Shown: piece by piece, positions 52,881 to 61,333 of the stretch
Position numbering within the stretch: position 1 is the stretch's first letter
Layout of the letters: every line of letters starts with the position of its first letter
Source of the DNA: Lachnospiraceae bacterium
GTDB taxonomy: Bacteria; Bacillota; Clostridia; Lachnospirales; Lachnospiraceae
Assembly (NCBI GenBank): GCA_017938485.1
Contig: JAGBBM010000136.1
Span: 1 to 64,000 of the forward strand
Length of the DNA: 64,000 nucleotides
Reading direction: 5' to 3'
Program-made: the position numbers and the translations under genes
The notes under the pieces: generated by a model
The model's input: only the letters and a program-made list of their open reading frames with translations
Databases searched by the model: none
Told to the model about the DNA's origin: nothing

Positions 52881-54602
52881 ATGCGAATAAGTAGCGGAAG
52901 AAAGAAAATTCGTGTAGGTGATTTGCTGGTTGAAGCCGGGGCCATAACAGAAGAGGAGCTTCAAGAGGCACTTGCCTACCAAAAAGAGAACGGTGGTCGA
53001 ATTGGTAATGTAATTCTTGAGATGGGTTTTATTAGTCAAGAGCTTCTTATTACAGTTCTTACCACACAGATGGGTATAGATTATATCGAAGTAAAAGCTT
53101 GTAAGCTTGACGAGGATATCATTAAACTTGTACCTGAAAATCTTGTAAACAAGTACAAGGCTGTACCTATAGGATACGACGAGATGAATCCTAACGTACT
53201 TAGGGTTGCTATGGTAGATCCGATGGATATCAATGCCATAGATGATATCGGTATAGCTACTAATACTCAGGTTGAACCACTCCTTGCCATGGAAGATGAC
53301 ATTATGGAGACCATAGGTAAGTATTGGGGTAATGCACAGGCTATGGAGGCGGCGGAGCAGTATCGTAAGGAAATGGAGTCAGAGGGACTTACTACTGCTG
53401 AGGAAGAAGCCTTAAATGAAGATATTGAGAATTCGCCGGTAGTTCTTCTTGTTAAACAGATTATTGAAGGTGGAGTTAGACAGAGAGCTTCAGATATACA
53501 CATCGAACCTCTTGAGAGCAGTGTTCGAGTTAGATATCGTATTGATGGCGCCTTGAAGCATGTTATGACATATGACTACAGTTTGCTTTCTGGTATCAGT
53601 GCCCGTATAAAGATTATCGGTGGTATGGATATTGCAGAAAAGAGAAAACCTCAGGATGGTCGTATCACCATTATGGTAGATAGAAGAGAGTATGATGTCC
53701 GTGTTTCTATGCTTCCTACTGTATATGGCGAAAAAACAGTTATGAGACTTACTTCCAAGGATGGTCTTACAAAACCTAAGAGTGCCCTTGGATTTGATGC
53801 AGAAACACTTAAGGTATTTGACGGAATCTTGAGTAATCCACATGGAATTATTCTTGTTACAGGGCCTACAGGTTCTGGTAAGTCAACAACACTTTACACC
53901 TCTTTAAGTGAGCTTAATACAGAAGATGTTAATATCATCACAGTTGAGGACCCTGTCGAGGCAAATATCGATGGTATCAATCAGGTTCAGGTTAATGTTA
54001 AGGCGGATATGACATTTGCAGCGGCACTTCGTTCTATCCTTCGTCAGGACCCTGATATCATCATGATAGGAGAGATTCGAGATGGTGAAACTGCTCAGAT
54101 TGCGGTACAGGCCGCTATCACAGGTCACCTTGTTGTATCTACACTCCATACTAACTCAGCAGCGTCAACAGTTACCCGTATTATTGATATGGGTATTGAA
54201 CCTTATGTTGCAGGTGATGCCTTGGTTGGTGTTATTGCACAAAGACTTGTTAGACGTCTTTGTAACTCTTGTAAACAGGCGAGACTTGCTGAACCAGATG
54301 AAAAGGTTATTCTGGGTGTTGAGGATGAAGAAGATGATGTTATCGTATATGAGCCGGTGGGATGTGCTCTTTGTGGTGAGACAGGTTATGCAGGACGTAT
54401 TGGCGTGTACGAGATGATGCCTGTATCAAAAGGACTTCAGGCGATTATTGCAAAGGGTTCTACAGCAGACGTTATTGAGAAACAAGCTTTATCAGAAGGT
54501 ATGCTCACTCTTAAGATGGGAGCAGCAAAACATGTTTTAAATGGAATCACTTCACTTCAAGAGATGAAGAAGATTACATATGAAACAGGAGATGAATATT
54601 AG
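52881..54602 (+). CDS. pilB: Type IV pilus assembly ATPase
   Basis: The product has 573 residues and starts at ATG 52881. PilB hexamers turn ATP hydrolysis into pilus extension. The N-terminal GspE/MshEN-type domain has KKIRVGDLLVEAGAITEEEL. The ATPase core has RQRASDIHIEP, Walker A GPTGSGKSTT (near residues 328-337), the Asp box and Walker B DPDIIMIGEIRDGETAQIA, and the His box STLHTNSA. The zinc site CNSC then CALC lies near 461-495. The 36 bases at 53859-53894 over Walker A are identical to those in pilT. First gene of the pilus cluster. Confidence 0.95.
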   Translation: MRISSGRKKIRVGDLLVEAGAITEEELQEALAYQKENGGRIGNVILEMGFISQELLITVLTTQMGIDYIEVKACKLDEDIIKLVPENLVNKYKAVPIGYDEMNPNVLRVAMVDPMDINAIDDIGIATNTQVEPLLAMEDDIMETIGKYWGNAQAMEAAEQYRKEMESEGLTTAEEEALNEDIENSPVVLLVKQIIEGGVRQRASDIHIEPLESSVRVRYRIDGALKHVMTYDYSLLSGISARIKIIGGMDIAEKRKPQDGRITIMVDRREYDVRVSMLPTVYGEKTVMRLTSKDGLTKPKSALGFDAETLKVFDGILSNPHGIILVTGPTGSGKSTTLYTSLSELNTEDVNIITVEDPVEANIDGINQVQVNVKADMTFAAALRSILRQDPDIIMIGEIRDGETAQIAVQAAITGHLVVSTLHTNSAASTVTRIIDMGIEPYVAGDALVGVIAQRLVRRLCNSCKQARLAEPDEKVILGVEDEEDDVIVYEPVGCALCGETGYAGRIGVYEMMPVSKGLQAIIAKGSTADVIEKQALSEGMLTLKMGAAKHVLNGITSLQEMKKITYETGDEY

Positions 54603-54629
54603 AATATAATGTAAAAGGAGATACATATA

Positions 54630-55682
54630 ATGTTAGATATGAAGGAACTTTTGGCATTTGCCGTTGAGCAGAATGCTTCTGACGTTCATATAGCTTGTGG
54701 TATTCCACCAAAGCTTAGAATTCACGGTAGACTTACAGAAGTAGAGATACCACCACTTGCACCAGCGGATGTTGCTGAAGCGATTGGTTCTACAATGCAC
54801 GAAAGACACAAGGCTATACTTAAGGAAAGAGGAGAGGTCGACTTTTCTTACGCATCAGCAGAGACTGGACGATTCCGTGTTAACGTATTCATGGATCGAG
54901 GCAATATGGCTGCTGCATATAGAAAGGTAGATACACAGATACCAAGACCAGATATGCTTGGTATACCTGAATCAGTAGTACAATTATATAAGAAGAAAAG
55001 AGGTTTGGTACTTGTAACAGGGCCTACAGGTTCTGGTAAGTCAACAACACTTGCTTCTATTATTAATAAGGCTAATGAGAATTTAACTGACCATATTATC
55101 ACACTTGAGGATCCTATCGAGTATGTGCATAAGCATAAAAAGTCAGTTGTTAACCAGAGAGAGATTGGTATGGATACACTCTCTTACGCTAATGCACTTA
55201 GAGCTGCACTCCGTGAGGATCCAGATATAATCCTTGTAGGAGAGATGAGAGACCTTGAGACTATCTCAACTGCTATAACTGCAGCAGAGACTGGTCACTT
55301 GGTATTCTCCACACTTCATACAATTGGTGCTGCGTCAACTATCGACCGTATCGTAGACGTATTCCCACCACACCAGCAGCAACAGACACGTATTCAGCTT
55401 TCTATGGTTCTTGAGGGTGTTATATCTCAGTCCCTTATACCTACAGCTGATGGTGCTGGACGAGTTGCAGCCTTTGAGGTTATGCTTGCTAGCTCAGCTA
55501 TACGAAGCTTGATAAGAGATGCAAAGACTCACCAGATACAGTCTCATATACAGACAAGTAGAGCACAGGGAATGGTTACCATGGATGATTTCATCTTAGA
55601 GTTATACAGAGGTGGCAGAATTACAAGAGATAATGCACTTATATATGCTCAGGATCAGGCTGCTATGAAGAAGCAGATGTAA
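54630..55682 (+). CDS. pilT: Type IV pilus retraction ATPase
   Basis: The product has 350 residues and starts at ATG 54630 after AAAGGAGAT. PilT hexamers power retraction, the basis of twitching motility and DNA uptake. NASDVHIACGIPPKLRIHG, Walker A GPTGSGKSTT (near 131-140), REDPDIILVGEMRDLETI, STLHTIGA and the PilT-type C-terminal AIRSLIRDAKTHQIQS (AIRNLIRE motif) are present. A 134-base AT-rich gap follows before pilC. Confidence 0.95.
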   Translation: MLDMKELLAFAVEQNASDVHIACGIPPKLRIHGRLTEVEIPPLAPADVAEAIGSTMHERHKAILKERGEVDFSYASAETGRFRVNVFMDRGNMAAAYRKVDTQIPRPDMLGIPESVVQLYKKKRGLVLVTGPTGSGKSTTLASIINKANENLTDHIITLEDPIEYVHKHKKSVVNQREIGMDTLSYANALRAALREDPDIILVGEMRDLETISTAITAAETGHLVFSTLHTIGAASTIDRIVDVFPPHQQQQTRIQLSMVLEGVISQSLIPTADGAGRVAAFEVMLASSAIRSLIRDAKTHQIQSHIQTSRAQGMVTMDDFILELYRGGRITRDNALIYAQDQAAMKKQM

Positions 55683-55816
55683 CTTTTTGTACATATTTAA
55701 CAAAAATATATTAATTTATTGAACTTTATTGCAAATATTAATGATTTGTTGTATTATTACTCTAGATACAATTTGTTAATAATTTGTTCATAAAATTTTG
55801 GGTCGGAGGAATTAAA

Positions 55817-57022
55817 ATGGCACAATACAATTATAGGGCTATGGACAAAAACGGTAAGGCAAAAAAAGGTACCGTTGAAGCCGTAAATGAAGAAAAAGCT
55901 AAAGAAAAGCTTAAGTCCGAGGGTTACGTAATTCAAGAGATTAAAGAACAGGGTGCAGGAGGTCGTAAACTCGGTGGCAAGAAGGTTAAGGATAAGGATC
56001 TTGCTGTTTTCTGTAAACAGTTCGTATCAGTACTTAATGCTGGTGTTACTATTATAGCGGCACTTGAGATGATGTCAGAACAGATGGATAACAAGACATT
56101 GCAGAGAGGCCTTAGAGAAGCTCAGGCTTTTGTACAAAAGGGTGGTACTTTGGCGGATGCATTTAAACTTAATCCTAAGATATTCCCACCTATACTTATT
56201 AACATGGTTGCAGCAGGTGAGATGTCAGGTAACTTAGAGACATCTTTTGAAAGACTTACCGAGCACTTCGAAAATGCCAACAAGTTAAAGTCAAAGGTTA
56301 AGGGAGCTATGACATACCCTATAGTTATTCTTGTTGTAGTTATTGCAGTAGTGGTTGTTCTTCTTATGACAGTTATTCCACAGTTTGCTGATATGTTCAA
56401 GGATATGGGTGCTGAACTTCCTATGGCTACACAGATGCTTGTAAACTTTAGTGAGTTCTTACAGGCTAAGTGGTATGTAGTTGTTATAATTGTTGCAGCA
56501 ATTATCTTTGGTCTTAGATGGTTTGGTAAGACTGAACCGGGTTCCCTTCTTTATGCAAAGATGGCGCTCAAGGCTCCTCTTTTTGGAACTCTTGTTATAA
56601 AGAATGCGGCAGCTACTTTCTCAAGAACACTTTCAACTCTTATGGCATCAGGTATTCCTCTCATGGATGCTATAGAGCAGGTTGCGAGAATGATTAATAA
56701 CCGTATCATAAGAGAAGGCTTGCTTGATGCGAAGGTTCAGGTTGCAAAGGGTGTACCTCTTTCAAAACCAATTAGAGATATGGAGATATTCCCACCTATG
56801 CTTGCACAGATGACAAAGATTGGTGAGGAAACAGGTAACATCGAAGAGATGATGGATAAGGTTGCTGACTACTACGAGATGGAAGTTAACAACACAACAG
56901 ATGCTCTTACAGCTATGATGGAGCCTATGATTATCGTACTTATGGCAGTAGTAGTTGGTGGTATCGTTATCGCAATTTACTCACCTATGCTTGGTATGTA
57001 CGATGCTATCGATAGTTACTAA
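55817..57022 (+). CDS. pilC: Type IV pilus inner-membrane platform protein
   Basis: I choose ATG 55817 (401 residues), with GGAGGA just before it and MAQYNYRAMDKNGKAKKG as family start; an in-frame ATG at 55784 lacks a site. Two GspF domains are visible: FCKQFVSVLNAGVTIIAALE to about residue 165, and FSRTLSTLMASGIPLMDAIE onward. Three membrane segments lie near 170-192, 221-240 and 375-397. PilC couples the ATPases to pilin extraction. It is followed by a hairpin and the major pilin. Confidence 0.95.
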   Translation: MAQYNYRAMDKNGKAKKGTVEAVNEEKAKEKLKSEGYVIQEIKEQGAGGRKLGGKKVKDKDLAVFCKQFVSVLNAGVTIIAALEMMSEQMDNKTLQRGLREAQAFVQKGGTLADAFKLNPKIFPPILINMVAAGEMSGNLETSFERLTEHFENANKLKSKVKGAMTYPIVILVVVIAVVVVLLMTVIPQFADMFKDMGAELPMATQMLVNFSEFLQAKWYVVVIIVAAIIFGLRWFGKTEPGSLLYAKMALKAPLFGTLVIKNAAATFSRTLSTLMASGIPLMDAIEQVARMINNRIIREGLLDAKVQVAKGVPLSKPIRDMEIFPPMLAQMTKIGEETGNIEEMMDKVADYYEMEVNNTTDALTAMMEPMIIVLMAVVVGGIVIAIYSPMLGMYDAIDSY

Positions 57023-57031
57023 AAGGGATAT

Positions 57032-57057
57032 AAGTCGTTGGGCGAGGACGGCGACTT
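57032..57057 (+). other. GC-rich hairpin in the pilC-pilin spacer
   Basis: Nine pairs (AAGTCGTTG at 57032-57040 with CGGCGACTT at 57049-57057, two of them G-U) and an 8-base loop. The spacer is otherwise AT-rich. There is no T-run of terminator type after it, so it is more likely an mRNA processing or 5' stabilising element for the pilin message. Confidence 0.45.
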
Positions 57058-57094
57058 TATCATATATATTTTATAAAAGAAAAGGAGAGATATT

Positions 57095-57703
57095 ATGAAG
57101 AAAAACAACAAAGGTTTCTCACTCGTTGAGCTTATTATCGTTATAGCTATCATGGCTATTCTTGCAGGTGCTATTGCACCAGCTCTTATCAAGTACATTG
57201 ATAAGTCAAGAAGATCTAACGATGTAACATCTGCTAAGGCTATCAAGACAGCTGTTGAGACAGCTCTTGGTACAGAGTCTTACTATGAGCTTCTTACTAC
57301 TGGTACTGCTGATGCAGTTATCACAGTTACTCCAGGCAAGTCTACATCATCAGGTAGCGGCGGTTCAGATGCTGTATCTATCTCAGTTACAAGTCCACAG
57401 ACTGATACAGACGGAACTATCAACGGTAAGACTGTTGAGGCACTTACAACTGCATGTGAGAAGTCAATCGCAACTACTATCGGTGAGAAGACACCAAAGC
57501 TTAAGTACAGAAAGAATGCTACAGATCCTAAGGGTAAGACTGGTGCAAACGACGTTCCTACAAAGTTCGTTGCAACTGTAACTAAGGGTGGTACAGTAAC
57601 TGTATATATCGCATCTAACTCAGCAAACTTCACTAGTGCAGATGCTGATAACACAGGAAAAGCTTGGGAAATTTCACCAAATATGTGTGAAGAGTATCAA
57701 TAA
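57095..57703 (+). CDS. Type IV major pilin
   Basis: The product has 202 residues and starts at ATG 57095 after AAAGGAGAG. The class III leader is MKKNNKG, cut before Phe, followed by FSLVELIIVIAIMAILAGAI with Glu at mature position 5. The rest is a Thr/Ser/Gly-rich globular domain with a low-complexity loop (STSSGSGG). Codon use looks strongly biased, as expected for a very abundant protein. It is probably the major subunit because it is short, well biased, and placed between pilC and pilD with hairpins on both sides of its message. Confidence 0.9.
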   Translation: MKKNNKGFSLVELIIVIAIMAILAGAIAPALIKYIDKSRRSNDVTSAKAIKTAVETALGTESYYELLTTGTADAVITVTPGKSTSSGSGGSDAVSISVTSPQTDTDGTINGKTVEALTTACEKSIATTIGEKTPKLKYRKNATDPKGKTGANDVPTKFVATVTKGGTVTVYIASNSANFTSADADNTGKAWEISPNMCEEYQ

Positions 57704-57720
57704 GATATAATTTTAATCTA

Positions 57721-57766
57721 GTATAGCTTTATTCCACCTGATTCGCCAGGTGGAATTTAGCTGTAT
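57721..57766 (+). other. Long hairpin after the pilin gene
   Basis: A 10-bp perfect core (ATTCCACCTG at 57731-57740 with 57747-57756), 6-base loop, then a TT/TT internal loop and eight further outer pairs (57721-57728 with 57759-57766, two G-U). The sequence after it is not a T-run, so it may block 3' exonucleases and leave a stable pilin mRNA, or act as a weak terminator before pilD. Confidence 0.55.
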
Positions 57767-57800
57767 TATTATACAGTGAGGCAGAAAGGTTTTATTCGAG

Positions 57801-58559
57801 ATGTTAGAGGTTTTTATAAGTATAATATTTGGATTATATGGAGTGGTTATAGGAAGTTTTTTAAATGTCCTTACTCTTAGAATACCCCTTAAGGAGAGTG
57901 TAACCTTAAAACGTTCCCATTGTATGACTTGCGGTCATACCCTTAGTTGGTATGAGCTTTTTCCGTTATTTAGTTATATATTTTTAGGTGGTAAGTGCAG
58001 GCATTGCAAGTCTAAGATATCAATTCAGTATCCTCTTGTGGAAGGATTGAATGGTATATTGTATGTCATAGTATTCCTCGTTCATGGCGTAAGTGTAGAA
58101 ACTATACTGTATTGCCTGTGTGCATCCGCCTTAATTGCGCTTAGTGTTATAGATTGGCGCACCCAGGAAATCCCTATGGGATTTAACATATTTATATTAC
58201 TTTTAGGACTGGTTAGACTGATTACCGACTTAGGTAATTGGAGTCAGTATGTAATCGGTTTGTTTGCAGTCAGCGGTTTTTTATACTTACTGTTTTTGAT
58301 AACTAAGGGCAGAGGCATAGGAGGCGGCGACATAAAACTTATGGCAGCAACCGGCTTACTGTTAGGCTGGCAGCTTAATATTATAGCATTTTTGTTAGGC
58401 TGTGTTCTCGGTTCGATTATACATCTAACACTGATGGCTGTTAAAAAAGCTAACAGAGTGTTAGCTTTTGGCCCATACCTTTCAATGGGCGTTTATATAG
58501 CAATGATATGGGGTGAGCAGCTTGTGAGCTGGTACCTGAGTATGTGGGCTACCTATTAG
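57801..58559 (+). CDS. pilD: Prepilin peptidase / N-methyltransferase
   Basis: The product has 252 residues and starts at ATG 57801. It removes prepilin leaders at the membrane. The cytoplasmic zinc site has CMTC (near residues 36-39) and CRHC (near 60-63). The two catalytic aspartates of peptidase family A24 are in LSVIDWRTQ (near 114-122) and GIGGGDIKLMA (near 172-182). About seven membrane segments. Its targets are the pilin upstream and the pseudopilin downstream. Confidence 0.95.
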   Translation: MLEVFISIIFGLYGVVIGSFLNVLTLRIPLKESVTLKRSHCMTCGHTLSWYELFPLFSYIFLGGKCRHCKSKISIQYPLVEGLNGILYVIVFLVHGVSVETILYCLCASALIALSVIDWRTQEIPMGFNIFILLLGLVRLITDLGNWSQYVIGLFAVSGFLYLLFLITKGRGIGGGDIKLMAATGLLLGWQLNIIAFLLGCVLGSIIHLTLMAVKKANRVLAFGPYLSMGVYIAMIWGEQLVSWYLSMWATY

Positions 58560-58609
58560 TCCTTATAATATTTTTTAAAATCACTGATTAGCGAGGGAGG
58601 CTATAAAGA

Positions 58610-60202
58610 ATGGCAAAAAAGATTAATAAGGTGTTATCAATTGATATCACAAATGAGAGTATTACAATAATCGAATTAACTGCTTCAGCTAAGAAGCAAA
58701 CTAACATTCACAATGTAATTATTTTTGAAACTCCAGAGGATTCTTACGAAGATGGAATCATCAAGGAGCCTGAGAAGATAGCAAATGCTATCAGAGAGCA
58801 ATTAGTAGCGAGAGGAATCAACAATAAGAATGCAGTGTTTGTTCTTTCGTCTACTAAGATTGTTAACAGAGAGGTTGTAGTGCCTTTCGTAAAAGAGAAT
58901 AAAATCAGAGGAATCATCAATGCAAACTCATCAGAGTATTTCCCTGTAAATATAGAGGATTACGTGGTTTCTCACTCAGTACTTGAAACAGTTATTGACG
59001 AGGAAAACAACAAACAGCTTCGTGTTCTTGCGGTAGCAGCACCACAGCAGATGGTTAGATCATACTATGATCTTGGTGCTATGGCAGGTCTTAATGTAGT
59101 GGCACTTGACTACATTGGTAATGCTATGTTACAGCTTATCAAGACTCAGACAGCTGCAAATACAACAACTATGGTAATCCAGTTAGGAAGCGAGTCAACA
59201 GTACTTAATATCGTACAGGGTGACAACCTTCTTCTTCAGAGAACAGTGCCATATGGTACTAACTCAGTAGTAAACGTAGTAATGGACGAGAAAGGTGTAG
59301 ATGCAACTACAGCTATGACATTACTTCAGAACGACAGACTTATCACAGTTGACTTCGATGACAACGAGGCAACTGGTGCATTTAGATATCTTATTAACAA
59401 TATTGGTCGTGTTATGGACTATTATGCTACAAAGAATCCTGATAAGCCTATCGAGGATGTGTTCCTTACAGGCGATGGTGCCCTTATTAGAGGTATAGAC
59501 GGACTCTTTAAGATTCAGCTTAATGTAAGCACTCGTATCATGGATAGTTTGTATAACATTAAGTTCGACCCAAGTATTGACCTTAAGGTTTATAACCCAG
59601 TATATCTTGTAACTCCTATCGGTGCAGCTTTTGATCCTATGGGATTTGAATTAGTGGATACAGCATCTAAGTCTAGTGGTGGGCTTAATATAGGTATTGC
59701 TCCGTTTGTTGCACTCTTTGTTATTGCAGCAGGTGTTTCTGCATTCTTAGCCTTTACTTCTATTAAGGATAAGCAAGAAGCAGAGGATAGAAAAGCCGAG
59801 CTTGAGGCTGATATAGCAGAGATTAAGGATATTGAAGATCTCATTGTACAGTGGGAGGCTGCTCAGTCAACAGCTATTAATGCTGAGGCTATGTATGCTT
59901 CAACTTACCACTTGAATGAGAATGTCAAGACATTTATAGATGAACTTGAGTCAAAGATTCCATCAGATATGTATATAACAGGATTTACATCATCAGATTC
60001 AGGTGTTTCTATTCCTTGTGTAACTACTAATTATGACTCCATTGCTGAGTTCATTATGCAACTTAAGACTATTGACTGTATAGCTAATGCTTATGTACCA
60101 AGTCTTACAAAGACTGTTGATAAAAATACTGGTGATGTTACTTTCACTTTCTCAGTATCAGCAGTGTATGTGCAGCCTGTAGTTGAAGAAGTTACAGAGT
60201 AG
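58610..60202 (+). CDS. pilM: PilM-PilN fusion, pilus alignment protein
   Basis: The product has 530 residues and starts at ATG 58610 after GGGAGG. Residues 1-350 are an actin-like PilM domain (VLSIDITNESITIIEL, MVIQLGSESTVLNIV, VFLTGDGALIRGI). A transmembrane segment near 366-386 (IAPFVALFVIAAGVSAFLAF), a charged coiled coil (about 388-425) and a ferredoxin-like C-terminal domain follow; these are the features of PilN. In most bacteria PilM and PilN are separate proteins, with the PilN N-terminal peptide bound to PilM. Here they are one chain with no internal stop. pilO follows directly. Confidence 0.85.
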   Translation: MAKKINKVLSIDITNESITIIELTASAKKQTNIHNVIIFETPEDSYEDGIIKEPEKIANAIREQLVARGINNKNAVFVLSSTKIVNREVVVPFVKENKIRGIINANSSEYFPVNIEDYVVSHSVLETVIDEENNKQLRVLAVAAPQQMVRSYYDLGAMAGLNVVALDYIGNAMLQLIKTQTAANTTTMVIQLGSESTVLNIVQGDNLLLQRTVPYGTNSVVNVVMDEKGVDATTAMTLLQNDRLITVDFDDNEATGAFRYLINNIGRVMDYYATKNPDKPIEDVFLTGDGALIRGIDGLFKIQLNVSTRIMDSLYNIKFDPSIDLKVYNPVYLVTPIGAAFDPMGFELVDTASKSSGGLNIGIAPFVALFVIAAGVSAFLAFTSIKDKQEAEDRKAELEADIAEIKDIEDLIVQWEAAQSTAINAEAMYASTYHLNENVKTFIDELESKIPSDMYITGFTSSDSGVSIPCVTTNYDSIAEFIMQLKTIDCIANAYVPSLTKTVDKNTGDVTFTFSVSAVYVQPVVEEVTE

Positions 60203-60221
60203 TGATAAGGAGGGTTAAGAT

Positions 60222-61316
60222 ATGACACAGAGCAATTTAAAACTTATATTATTTTTACTTAGTGTAGTTATGATTGGTGGCGTGTATATGTACGTATATA
60301 AGCCAAATTCAGAGGAAACAGCAACCATAGAGAGTGATTGTGCTGCTCTCGAGACAAGACTTGCAGACCTTAAAGCAAAAGAAGCAAACAGAGCTCAGTA
60401 TGAGGCAGATATTGTTGCTTACAATGAGAAGGTTGAAGAAATCGTTTCTTATTTTCCAGCAACTTTAGACCAGGAGCTTTCTGTTATGTTTATAAAGGGC
60501 GTTGAGGATGCTCATGATGGCGAGTTCTTAGTTGGTTCAGTAGGTCTTGGTGCACCAACACAGTTTTATACTCTTGGTGGCAATGTAGACCCTGAAACTG
60601 GTGTTGCAAATGGATATACTTGCTATGTATCTAATATGCCGATTTCTTATCAAGGTACTTATGATGGTATTCAGGAATTTATCGAGTATATTATGAATTA
60701 TAAGTACAGAATGAATATTTCTTCTGTATCAATAACATATGATGTGGAAAATGACATTGCTATGGGTTCAGTTAATCTCCATGCATACTGTGTATCAGGT
60801 GAGGGAAGAGAAGCTGATGAAGTTAACGTAGACGTACCAAATGGTGTTGACAACCTTTTCATTGGTGGTGAGGGTGCAGCAGAGCAGACTTCATATCCAT
60901 ACGATGCTGATAATGGTGCTTCAATTGCAACAGATAATAACGTTAAGATTCTTTTAAATAATGCAGCAAATGACACAGCTGATGGTATCATTGTTTCAGC
61001 TGGTGGTGAAGATACATATGTAACAAGTAGTGAGAACAAGGTTGTTGCAGTAAACCTTGCTATTGAAGAGCAGGATGATAAGATTATGATGACTTACTCA
61101 ATCGGTGATAAGTCATACTCAACAGAGGTTACTACAGAGGATGTTACAATCTACGTAAAGTCATCAGACAGAGTAGATTCAGATGATAAGAATGGCGTTA
61201 AGCTTAATGTTGAGAATACAACAGATTTAAATGTATTTATTAAGGTATCTGGTGATGACGCTACTTCACCAAGATTCTCAGTTGGTAGAAAGTTAGGTAC
61301 TGTAGTAGTTTATTAA
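60222..61316 (+). CDS. pilO: PilO-like pilus alignment protein with extra C-terminal domain
   Basis: The product has 364 residues and starts at ATG 60222 after AAGGAGG. A transmembrane segment lies near residues 7-26 (LILFLLSVVMIGGVYMYVY), a coiled coil near 30-75, and a ferredoxin-like domain near 85-195 (LSVMFIKGVEDA, GTYDGIQEFIEYIMNYKYR). This matches PilO in layout and place. Beyond about residue 200 an additional 160-residue beta-rich, Asp/Asn/Thr-rich region has no counterpart in typical PilO (about 200 residues). It would lie outside the membrane. Confidence 0.75.
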   Translation: MTQSNLKLILFLLSVVMIGGVYMYVYKPNSEETATIESDCAALETRLADLKAKEANRAQYEADIVAYNEKVEEIVSYFPATLDQELSVMFIKGVEDAHDGEFLVGSVGLGAPTQFYTLGGNVDPETGVANGYTCYVSNMPISYQGTYDGIQEFIEYIMNYKYRMNISSVSITYDVENDIAMGSVNLHAYCVSGEGREADEVNVDVPNGVDNLFIGGEGAAEQTSYPYDADNGASIATDNNVKILLNNAANDTADGIIVSAGGEDTYVTSSENKVVAVNLAIEEQDDKIMMTYSIGDKSYSTEVTTEDVTIYVKSSDRVDSDDKNGVKLNVENTTDLNVFIKVSGDDATSPRFSVGRKLGTVVVY

Positions 61317-61333
61317 GAGAGAGGATGGAATTT

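Noticed and set aside
57255..57654. Overlapping open frames on both strands within the pilin gene
   Set aside because: They are shadows of a strongly codon-biased gene; the pilin frame has the leader peptide and ribosome site.
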